A stretch of DNA of 64,000 nt from Chaunax sp. Z400 (Eukaryota > Chordata > Actinopteri > Lophiiformes > Chaunacidae), in the NCBI GenBank assembly GCA_037577475.1, contig JBAGJB010000229.1:1-64000 (forward strand), written 5' to 3'. Shown here piece after piece: positions 45,680-55,639 of this stretch. The notes below the pieces were generated by a model. That model did no database searches and was not told the DNA's origin. It saw only the letters and a list, made by a program, of their open reading frames with translations. The stretch's first letter is position 1, and each line of letters begins with the position of its first letter. The position numbers were made by a program, and so were the translations under genes.

Positions 45680-46700
45680 GTACCGATGATCAAACACATG
45701 CATGTAGATTTTTCTTCAAGTGGTGTTCTTCAATCCACTGTACATCTGTGACTACGTCTTAAACTAGAACCACCTTTCACTCATAAAACCCTGACACTGA
45801 GTTGTAGAACCTTCTGTGCTGGGAAGGCTACGAATGTTACAAATGCAAAATGAAGGTTTTAGAGCTTCTTATTAAAAGATTGTCACAGGAATGTTCTAGA
45901 TTTTAATGTCATGGTTCAATCAGAGCTGGTTCTAGTTTAGATGTTATAGACTTTTCGAACACCAGTTGGAGAACATTATAGAGGTGTTTTCTGTGAATGA
46001 CCAAGAAGGTATTAGGACTCTTCTCCAACAGGTTCTAGGTGCACAATTAAGACATTTTTTGTACAGTGGTCTCAATATGGGAATTTCTTCTGATAAAAGA
46101 TATTCCGCAGAACCTAGAACCCGTTGGTGCTTTTAGAACTCTCATTGAGATGTAGAATATTTGCTGAGAATGATTACTTCCTCCAAAACCCCTCTATCAC
46201 TGGCCTAGTCCTCGACTTTAGGTGACATGTGAACATTGAGGAGTACCGATGTGGGAAGAGGAGAGGGGCGGAGACGGCCCTCTTATGTGATTCTACCCAC
46301 TGGCCTCTGTGAGCTGAGCTTGGACCCCTATAAGAAATATCTTTTGTAATAAGCCCTTCTCACAGCCTGTCCCGGAGTCCTCTGTCTCAAGAAGCATGTA
46401 GGGATCCCGACCTTTAAAAGTTCTTAACAGTTATAAAAAACTTACTGGGCTCACTCCCTATGTTGACCCAGGGTCAGGTCCCTATCACTCTTCTCTCTCC
46501 TATATGTGATGTGTGTTTGCTTCAAAGTTATCAGTAGTGTTACCATTGTGTGAATGCGCTGAGCTTACCTCTCAGGGGCGTAGCGGAACCTCCGGCGTGT
46601 GACTGTGATATGTGTGCTTGGTTGTGCACTAATTTACTGATAAAACCACAGAAGGCTTCTTATGTTTCGACGGGTTTTATTGACTAGAAATCTAGAATAT
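45680..46700. other. Non-genic; possible LTR-like stretch
   Basis: At about 46210-46430 a TATA-like CCCCTATAAGAAATA, then TTTTGTAATAAGCCCTTCTC and CCTGTCCCGGAGTCCTCTGT look like the R/U5 part of a retroviral-type LTR. No TG/CA borders or repeats of it were found. The rest shows nothing recognisable. Confidence 0.25.
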
Positions 46701-48200
46701 CAAACACCACAGTATGTCTAAGAAATAAAAAAAAAATGAAAATAAAACAATTGATTACTTAAGTAAAAGTAAATCAAAATGATTAATAAGTAAAATTCAG
46801 AATTCAACAATGAAAATGATGTTTAAATGACTAAATAATATTTGAATATAGGAAACACACCTTTCTATCTCTCAGTTACTGATGTCAAAACACAACATGT
46901 TAAGATCGTCAGTACCACTAATGAATTTCTTCAAAATCACTTCCAGCAAAACTGTCCTTCCAGACTGGGTTAATGAAGTATAGTAATTTAAACAGAACAA
47001 GAACTATTGCATATATTTCATAACTTCCAACACTGTGAATGAAGTCTACACAAAGCTTGTAATTTGTAATAAGCCTCAGAGGAACAAACCTGAAAACGTT
47101 TGGAACGACAAACTTAATCAGACACTTAGAAATATTCTCCCTCACTCTCTCCCACAGATAGATAATCTTTATTGTCTGTTCCATCAGTGACAGAAATTCT
47201 TCTTTGACAGGGCTCAACACACTCAATTCACATTTAAAACAGATTTGAAACACATAAAAACCACATGGTGCTGACACATGAGAAGGACTGTTAAAAACAT
47301 ATATAACAGGTACATCATGAGGACAGGTTAGCGTGCTGTGTCTGTCTGTTGGTTCAGGATGGTTACTGCAGATGGAATGAATGATTTCTTGTAGATTAAT
47401 TCTTATCTGTTTTTCTCAGTTTTCCTGGGAATAAATCCTGAATGAGGGTCAAAGGCTGACAAAACAGCGACACGTCCCTCCAAGACTGCTGAAGTTCCTG
47501 TATGAACTCAATGAAGCTCAGAATGCGTCTAGCTGAACTGAACATTAAGGTCAAATGAAAACCTGCAGGCTTGTTAACACAGGCACATGGAAAGAGGTAC
47601 CAAGAGCACACAAACACTCGTGGAGCCCTGCCTTTTGCTTCGTTCTTGTTTTCTTCATTTTCTTGATTATATTGTTGTAGTTCTGCATTGAGTAATGTTG
47701 TTGGGGGTATGTGGAAGTATGCGACAAAGATACAAGAAAGCATTGTTGCAGATCCATGCCAAATAAAGTTTTCATAATGTAGCACTTTACTACGGTGGCC
47801 GACAAGGGCAAACGCACTGCAAAAACCACAACACATTAAGTTGTACTGTACTTACATTTATTATTTATTATATTGTTATATTGTTTAGTTATTTATCAAC
47901 ACCTCTACTAAAGATGTATTTTGTAAAGATGGAGGACTTTAATATTCCATAAGTCTAATAAGATTAGTTTTGTTAAAATTGACAGACCTTTTCTGAAACC
48001 TTGTGGAACATGCATTTCAAATTGCTATTGTGTTGTCTTCTTCTGAATTTATGAAAAACGTCCACAACTTGTTTCGTGTTTATATTCAGCCATGTTTTGC
48101 TATTAATCTGCTAAACTTCTTCATCGGAATGATGGATTACTGTTTTTGGCGGAAAGGTACTATACAGAATTTTACTTTTCAGGTTTGGCGAAACTGTCCA
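46701..48200. other. Uncharacterised stretch with two minus-strand open frames of unknown meaning
   Basis: The open frames at 46918-47277 (119 aa, with a hydrophobic IYAIVLVLFKLLYFI segment) and 47396-47836 (146 aa; its end FIEFIQELQQSWRDVSLFCQ looks coding-like) match no family I can name. Either could hold a terminal exon of an unrecognised gene. I do not call them genes. Confidence 0.25.
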
Positions 48201-48870
48201 AAGAAAGTGTCTAGACTTGATTCATAGAGTATTCAGTGGTGAAGACATTTTTGGTTAATACTATACTGAGGATCTGCTGAAATTTTACAGAAATTATCCA
48301 AATCTGTGATAATCCATTGCTGTATATACTGAAGTGTCCGTGAATGCTACACAGGATGTAATGTAAATTCCAGAATGATCAGTATTTGGATTTACATAAG
48401 TGTCGACAAATGGTACAGAGGAAATACTGTAAATCTATGGAATTATCACTTTTTGGATTTACGGAAGTGTCCGTGAATTTACGGAACTTTGCCCCACAAG
48501 ATTGAAGGAAATTTCCATGAATGGTACAGAGGGCATACTGTGAATTTATGGAATTTTCTGTCATAGGATTGAAGGAAATGTCCGTGAACATAACGCTAAA
48601 GGTACTGGTAATTTTTTGCCAGTACTTTCTCTGTTTTATACAGAAGTTTTTCTTACAGTGTATACATAGATAGATATAATATATATATGCTGAATAAGTA
48701 ATTCAGTCACTCTAAATTCTCCATATAAACCTGAGAGCAAATGAGGTAATTTTCACAAAAATAAATTCTCTTACAGTATCATGAACATAAAACTTGCTGT
48801 TTTCTTTGATTGTGTGAAATGCAACAGATTCAATCAGTCTAGTACACAGCTGACGATATAATCAGAATTA
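48200..48870. repeat. Degenerate repeats of a fish non-autonomous element
   Basis: Recurring blocks of the type GAAGTGTCCGTGAAT and GGTACAGAGG(G/A)(C/A)ATACTGT occur at 48330, 48410-48440, 48467 and 48525, plus AAGGAAATGTCCGTGAACAT at 48575. The stretch ends TTTTTCTTACAGTGTATAC at about 48662, a terminus like that at 29169. Confidence 0.5.
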
Positions 48871-49070
48871 GAATGAGCTTTATTGGCCAAGTATGTGTAT
48901 ACATACAAGGAATGTGACTCCAGTTTTTGCTTACACTAAAATATATATATATATATATATATACGTAATATATATTATACTTAACATAGTCCATAGGCAA
49001 ATTCAGTCTTGTGGCCAGGCAGCAAGGAATAAAGCTACAAAATAAAAAAGGAAACAGCAACTAAATTATT
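48870..49070. repeat. LINE-type 3' tail repeat and (TA)n microsatellite
   Basis: GAATGAGCTTTATTGGCCAA then GTGTATACATACAAGGAATG and TGACTCCAGTTTTTGCTTAC are well-known fish repeat landmarks. A (TA)n run follows at about 48941-48965. The same family seems to resume at about 49610-49720, on the other side of the 36/39-bp minisatellite. Confidence 0.55.
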
Positions 49071-49074
49071 AGGA

Positions 49075-49588
49075 TTGGAGAAAAGGAGTAGTCGGCAGGT
49101 CCGCCCCCGAATGGAGAACAGGAGTAGCCGGCAGGTCTGCCCCCGACTGGAGAACAGGAGTAGTCGGCAGGTCCGCCCCCGACTTGAGAACAGTAGTCGA
49201 CAGGTCTGCCCCCGACTGGAAAACAGGAACAGGATTAGTCAGCAGAACCACCACCGACTGGAAAACAGGAGCAGTAGTCGGGGGGCCGCCACCGACTGGA
49301 CACGTGGAGCGGGAGTCGGAGTGACCACCTCCGACTTGACTGGACACGTGGAGCAGAAGTCGGTCGGACCACCCCCAACTGGACACGTGGAGCAGAAGTC
49401 GGTCGGACCACCCCCAACTGGACACGTGGAGCAGAAGTCGGACGGACCACCACCGACTGGACACATGGAGCAGAAGTCGGAGGGACCACCCCCGACTGGA
49501 CACGTGGAGCAAAAGTCGGACGGACCACCCCCAACTTGACACGTGGAGCAGAAGTCGGAGGGACCACCACAGACTGGACACGTGGACC
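49075..49588. repeat. 36/39-bp coding-like minisatellite flanked by (TA)n
   Basis: The first part (about 49075-49260) repeats a 36-bp unit GAGAACAGGAGTAGTCGGCA... The second part (about 49300-49585) repeats a related 39-bp unit GGACACGTGGAGCAGAAGTC... Unit starts at 49342, 49381 and 49420 are exactly 39 bp apart. Both periods are multiples of three. Frames on both strands stay open for 126-194 codons, which reflects the periodicity, not coding. (TA)n at 49590-49615 closes the block. Confidence 0.9.
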
Positions 49589-49865
49589 GGTATATATATA
49601 TATATATATATATATACAAAACATAAAATATACAGGATCAAGAAAATATACACTATGCTCGACTTATGTACATTGTGTATAATTGTGTTAAATTATGTAC
49701 ATTGTGCATAATTCTGTTAAAAGTCCTCCGCATAGGGAGGCAAGCAGCAGCAAAGGTAATCCTTGACTCTACAGATCCTGTTCAGCAATTTCCTGAGGCC
49801 ACCAGACAAGACTGAAACATAAGGAGTGAAGTCTGTTGGTGTAGCTCCTTCAGAAGACCTGGAAG

Positions 49866-50646
49866 TTAAATCTTCATCATTGAAGCATTGACAAAGTCCT
49901 CCACCACATAAGCAGACTTCTGAATTGTCTTATCTGAGAAGGTAGGTATTTCTCCATCAGAAGAACGGGCCTCTGGATCTTTGTCTTCTGAGACAGGAGA
50001 TTGTACTCCTTTACAGTACGAGACAGTTGAGACAGTAGGTATTTCTCCATCAGAAGAACAGACCTCTGGATCTTTGTCTTCTGAGACAGGAGATTGTACT
50101 CCTTTACAGTACGAGACAGTTGAGACAGTAGGTATTTCTCCATCAGAAGAACAGACCTCTGGATCATTTTCATCTGGGACGGTAAGTATTTTTCTGTCAG
50201 AATTCTTGACTCGACGAAAGAATCTGTGAATCCTCTTCAGTAATTTTCTGGGGCCACCAGACGAGGCTGAGACATCAGAAGTGAGGTTTGTTGGTTCAGC
50301 TCCCTCAGAAGACTTGGCAGTTAAATCTTCATCATTGAAGCATTGACGTAGTCCTCCACCAGATAAGCAGACTTCTGGATCTTCATCTGTTGAGTTAGGA
50401 GATTGTACTCCATCGCAGTAATAGGCAGCTGACATGGGAGGTATTTTTCCATGAGACTTCTTGACTCTACGAAAGAATCTGTGAATCCTCTTCAGCAATT
50501 TTCTGGGGCCACCAGACGAAGTTGAGACATCAGACGTGAAGTCTGTTGGTTTAGCTCCTTCAGAAGACCTCGCAGGTAAATCTTCATCATTGAAGCATTG
50601 ACGTAGTCCTCCACCAGATAAGCAGACTTCTGGATCTTCTAAGATT
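49866..50646 (-). repeat. Tandem protein repeats in the C-terminal exon E13
   Basis: Two nested repeats occur. A unit of about 85 aa appears twice, with PEVCLSGGGLRQCFNDEDL ... SSGGPRKLLKRIHRFFRRVK (acidic, then strongly basic). A 31-aa (93-bp) unit GEIPTVSTVSYCKGVQSP... starts at 50053 and 50146, with a degenerate third. A third GGGL-CQCFNDEDL unit lies beyond a one-base frame change at about 49935 and would run to a stop at 49717 (ending CCCLPPYAEDF). The acceptor at 50646 (CCTTAG/AATC) joins E12 in frame (phase 2). No known domain was recognised. Confidence 0.65.
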
Positions 50647-53600
50647 CTAAGGCTAAGCGTGGACTCGGCATGGGCTAAGCGTGGACTCGGCATGGGCTCC
50701 GCGTGGACTCGACTCGGCGTGGACTCGGCGTGGACTAAGCGTGGACTCGGCATGGGCTCCGCGTGGACTCGGCTCGGCGTGGACTCGGCATGGGCTAAGC
50801 GTGGACTCGGCGTGGGCTCGGAGTGGACTCGGAGCCCACATCTCCCTGGTGATCAACTCATGGTGAAGGTCTTACTACCGCCATGGCCCTTGGTGTAAGC
50901 GAACTTGGTTAGGAGTCCTAGGAACATGGAAAATCAAAACCTCCTCTTATCCACTTTTCACTGAGAGAATTAGTGTTGTCATCTATCAATGTGAATTTGA
51001 CTAAACTGTACTGTACCTGTACTTTTTAACTGGTTTAGTCGGTGCTTTGGCCTTGAAAGGCTTCTTTTGTTCGTCCTTTGAGACAGGCGGGTATCCAGGT
51101 GTTCCTCTGAGCCCATCTGTTGGTGAATAAGACATGGAAAGATTATTTTCAAATTAGTAATATACAGTCATTAGTCTGAATGTCAAAATGTGACAGGTAA
51201 GAATCCAACATGATTACAACACATGGAAAATATTAAAAACAGTTTCTCCAGCTGCTAACAGTTCCAGGAACCAGTACTAGAAAGGTTCTACAGTTTACGG
51301 TACTCAATGCTAGCTACTGTAGTAGCACAGCTCACCTATGACCTCTGCAGGGTTGGCCGCTGGCCGTTCACCTGGCCGTGCCACTTTCACCTGTTTGGCA
51401 ATCTTTGCGAACATCATCACCCCCTGTAACACATACAGTGGAGAACTATAAGAAATACACTTTTCCTCATGACCTTAAAGCCACAGAAGGGATCCAAATT
51501 CAAAAACTGATGATTTGAAACTCAGCTTTGAACTGGCTTTCAAAGTGTCAACAGTAATCTGAAGGAAATCCATACATGTGGTGGACAGAACCAGTGACAG
51601 TGGACTATTGAATTCCAGCAAAATACATGGCCTACCTTCGTTTGAGTGTATTGACCAGCGGCTGGGTTTACACACACAATCATTCTGATTTTGCCTTCTC
51701 CCTCAAAATAGCCTTTTAACGTTTTCGTGAGGGTATAGTCCCTGAATGGAACAATCTGCAAGGAAATACTGGAATGTTAGCAATGATAAAAAAGAATATT
51801 TACAATATTACTATACTCTACATAAAACAGATGAACAGCTAAATATGATGAACACTGTAAAATACCAACCTGCTTCTTGTTTCCATTCACTTGGTTCTTA
51901 CGCATGGTTCTAATACAGTTGTTCAGTCCCAACAGGTCCTTGTTAATACAACCTGTAAATGAGACATGAGTAGAGACGTTCTGCTTATGAACAAACTGAA
52001 AACGGATACACAGAAATGTCTCCGGTTGACTTAAGAGAGAAAGAAACCCACTGACCTGCTTCAAGGGCTCGCTTTCCCACTGCATTGGCTTTTTTCACAT
52101 TCTCAACTCCTGCCAGGTCAACCAGACAGAGCTGGCTCACATCCACCTTCTTATTGTGCTGCAAAAATAAAATATCACACTGTTAGTATCACTCAACAGC
52201 CACTGTCATTCTTTGAATAAACATTTCACCATAAAGAACGAACAATGTGTTGCAATATGTCACACTACAGGTGAACGTCACCTGAGAACGTAGAGATTCA
52301 CGGAGCAGCTTCACAGTGAACAAAGCGTGGGAGCGACTGGAAGTCTTGTTGAGATCATGCTTCGCTGTCCTCCTTTCTTTTTGTGCTAGAGACAGAGTGG
52401 AGCATCATTAATACGATGTGAAACAGTTATAACATGGGTAACAATGAAGGCCTTATCTTTTCTTATAAAGTCAACACAATTAGGCCTTTGTCTAATTATT
52501 TCTGTTGATTTGATTGCTCAACTGAATATGAAAGCTGGCGGTAGCCACAGGAAGCTAACCTAAAACGTCCTGCTGCATATCAAATAAGGAATAAAAAACT
52601 TTTCTTTTCTCTTCAATGTTTAGTCTGAATAAAAATACATTTTAAATATTTAAAACTTTGCAAAACTACATATTCATTCTGCATATAAGGGAATACAATG
52701 ACAAAAAATATAATACCGTTGTATTCAGAACAAACAGAGAGTTATCACCACTCACCCGTATTAAAGACTGCCATAGCTTCCTTTCGTGTTTTGACTTCTA
52801 TTTGTATGCAGTTGGCCATACTCCTGAGAGGTTTTAGAAGTTCATAGACTTTGGCTTTCCTGAAACAAGGTTATGAAGAGACAATTTAACACAATGTGTG
52901 GCTTTAGTCAGACAAGCAGCAAAAATCTCCAATGAAAAATGCTTGATGTCAGTGTAAATGTTAAATAAATCCAATCTGTGGCGACAAATACATTCAGGAG
53001 TACAGACATATGACCACTGGGTTAGCCCAAGTCCTTCAAGGACGTTACTGGTCTCTACAGCAACAGTAAAAGAGGGGAACCAATCCATGAAGATGACAGC
53101 CACCAACATGACTAGCAAGATACACCTATGCTATTTACAGGGCTTTGGATGAATGGGATGGAAATGCACTAATGGCCTATACAACATCAGCTACAGCCAA
53201 AGTCCAAGTATTCATTGTACCACAGATAACCTGGTTTCAAACAGGCCTCGTGATTCAGAAAACATACACTGACACCTAATCCTGTCTCTTACTCATTTAG
53301 AAGTGAAGCGTTCAGGAGATCGTACATGAAGTTCTTGTAAATCTCAACGTAGGACACAATCACACGGTAACGGTAATGTTCATCCACGAGCTTATCGTCG
53401 GTTACCTGATGAAGATTGAAAGCATTTTAAAATAATTGTCCCCCCCCTCCAACTCCAACAGTGTACAGTATTTGTTAGAGATCAAGTAGACAAAATATTA
53501 ATGAAGGTTTTACCTTGTCTTTGTTCTCAGGTGGTTTGATGCTGTTGAACAGCATCTCAAGAGAACGTGGGATGATTCCTTGTTTGTCTCCATCTTTTCC

Positions 53601-55626
53601 ATCTGTTCCATTCAGGGTGTAGGTCTTTCCACTGCCCGTAACACCGTATGCAAACAGCAGACCTATAAACATGGAAAATAACCACTTTATATCCACTTTT
53701 CACTGAGACAATTGTCAGTAATTCATTATATGCTGCTAAAATAAATCAATTCCTCTCTGATAAACTTGATAGTTGCTGAATTAAAACTTTTGGCTTGTGG
53801 CTAAAGCAGAAGCCCTGGGCTTTTCCTGCTCTAAACTATCCTTAAATATCTGCCTGTAAAAATCAGTCAACCCCTAATAACGTTATCAAAACTTATCATC
53901 ACTTGATCAACTAATACTTCCTACACTAGAGTGGATAAATGGTACATTTTATGGCTCAGAAAACTCACCACTCTTCTGCTGAATGAGGTCCTCTACCAGT
54001 GGTTTGGCCACATCCTCAAACACTTCCTCTTGACTTGCAGAACCATCAAACACTCTTGAACAGGAGTACTGCACATAAAGAGAACACAAAGTAAAACATA
54101 GAGTCCGTATAAATAGCATGAAAGGGAAACAGACAAGCAGAGTCATAATTAGTATCCTGTATAACCTGTTAGTGTCAGAAAGTCCGAGGTCTCTACTGAA
54201 CCAGTTACAGTTACAGTTCATGCGCTGTGACGTCAGTCGGATCGTTCAGGGGATAAAAACTAGAGGGACACTCATCTGCAGTGAAGCCAACTTAGCAATT
54301 TTGTTGCCAGATTTAGCAACTTTTCTGAGTACCCTAGCAATTTCTTCTTCTAAAAGCACTTAGCAACACATTTAGCTACTTTTAAAATTTATTTGGAAAC
54401 TTTTAGCAACTTTTCAAAGGTGACTCAAACGCTAAAACCCACGCATTTTCCCTCTAAATGACACAAAAACGATTTTCTCACTTAGTCACAACACACTTAG
54501 TCTGCCTGACTGCCACATTGTGAGTGACGTCAGCAGTAGTGACGTCTCAGCTCAATAGCGAGGCACAATTGTTCAATAATCACACCCCTTGTTAGTTTGA
54601 TACACTGTTGTTGTTATCATGTTAGCTCGCTAGCAATAAGCCACATAAAACAGGCAACTACAATTGTTCATGTGTGGTTTTACTATGTAATGAGAAAAAT
54701 ATGAATAAAACAAAGCTATAATGTGTTCTGTTTAAAAATAAAAATATCTGATCATAAAAATGTGTTGTGTTTATATTACTTTTGCAAAGACAAATGTGTG
54801 ATATTGAGCAAACAAATCTAAATTTACAAATTTCTAATATTTTTAGCCGAGATGGCCATTCAATTGGAGTAATGTCATTGTGTAATCGTTTTAAATCATT
54901 ACGTCATCAAGCAATGACATCACAACGTCATTTGGCAACTTTTAGCAACAAATAGACCTGCCTGTAGCAACTTCCCCTGAAAATTAGTTGGCAACAAGGT
55001 CACATGTCACCAAAGACATCAAGGTCACGAAGACAGGGCATATCCTGTGCTCGCCACAGTAGGTTCCTAAAATCACTTGGCAGAGGTATGCCCTCTCCAA
55101 ATGGAACATCATCCTGATCAAGCCTATCTTTTCTGTTTCCCCAATTGTTTAGATAATAGCGAAGAAGAATAGAATAGCAATAGGCTGCAACACACTAACC
55201 TTTGTGGTTTGCCGATTGCCGTTAGGAGCTTTAGGCTGAGTCATCTGAACAGTGGTGGTGTTCAAGATCTCCAAACATTGTTCATCTGTTGAATTATGTG
55301 CATATACACGACAGTATACCTATAAACAGTACATGAAATACAGATCATTTAATACATAGATACACACGCACGCATATATATATATATATATGCCATATGG
55401 CATATATATACAGCAACACTATGGAGCTCAGTTTTGATATCCAAGTCTGTCAATATATTGAACAGCAGAGAAAGAGGACATAAATAAACTAGTTGTTTTT
55501 TCACTCCAGCTGTTGTCATGTTTCAGTTTGAGAAATAAATAGTTCACTTACTTCAACTGGATCTGTCTGTGTTCCATTTACAGGTTGGGAAGTGCCTGAG
55601 AAGTGAGAGAAGTGAGAGAAGTCCAT
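49866..55626 (-). CDS. KIF23 (MKLP1)-like kinesin, complete motor with a divergent repetitive tail
   Basis: Thirteen phase-consistent exons: E1 55552-55626 (start MDFSHF), E2 55200-55319 (VYCRV), E3 53969-54068, E4 53514-53662 (P-loop GVTGSGKT), E5 53293-53405 (VSYVEIYKNFMYDLL), E6 52756-52859, E7 52282-52385 (switch I NKTSSRSH), E8 52056-52158 (switch II DLAGVE), E9 51870-51952 (open, MRKNQ), E10 51636-51755 (VPFRD, MIVCVNP), E11 51336-51423, E12 51017-51116, E13 50646 to about 49866. Motor sequence and order match KIF23, the plus-end motor of centralspindlin in cytokinesis, but with much greater divergence. The KIF23 stalk and tail are replaced by E12 and a repeat-rich E13. DLAGVE departs from DLAGSE. 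It is the only copy here with a P-loop, so it is the likely parent of blocks L and M. Confidence 0.8.
50651..50835. repeat. GC-rich 18-bp minisatellite in the intron before E13
   Basis: Units of the type GTGGACTCGGCGTGGGCT, the inverse counterpart of 42975-43137. It lies directly upstream of the E13 splice acceptor, so length changes here could affect splicing. Confidence 0.85.
53700..53960. other. Intron E3-E4 of the kinesin-like gene
   Basis: AT-rich intron, non-repetitive by eye. It starts with a block (TTTTCACTGAGACAATTGTC) related to the sequences at 42864 and 58240 (CTCTCAGTGAAAAGTGG). Confidence 0.4.
54290..55010. mobile_element. Probable non-autonomous DNA element in intron E2-E3
   Basis: It is bounded by TTGTTGCCA(GATTTAGCAAC) at about 54300 and its inverse (GTTGGCAACAAGGTCAC) at about 55000, with many internal AGCAACTTTT motifs. 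Similar TAGCAACTTTT-rich elements are common in fish genomes. No ORF is seen. The borders are approximate. Confidence 0.35.
55368..55402. repeat. (TA)n microsatellite with an internal palindrome
   Basis: An ATATATATAT run with GCCATATGGC in the centre, in intron E1-E2 of the kinesin-like gene. Confidence 0.8.
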
Positions 55627-55639
55627 GAGAAGTCCATGA

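Noticed and set aside
46918..47836. Two minus-strand open frames as a membrane protein gene
   Set aside because: No family resemblance, no convincing splice structure, and one hydrophobic segment is weak evidence.
49069..49653. Proteins of 126-194 aa on both strands of the 36/39-bp minisatellite
   Set aside because: Several frames on both strands are open at once because the periods are multiples of three; there are no flanking splice or start signals.
49866..50646. The 295-aa frame starting in the minisatellite as an independent gene
   Set aside because: Its first residues are translated minisatellite; the splice acceptor at 50646 joins it in the correct phase to kinesin exon E12.
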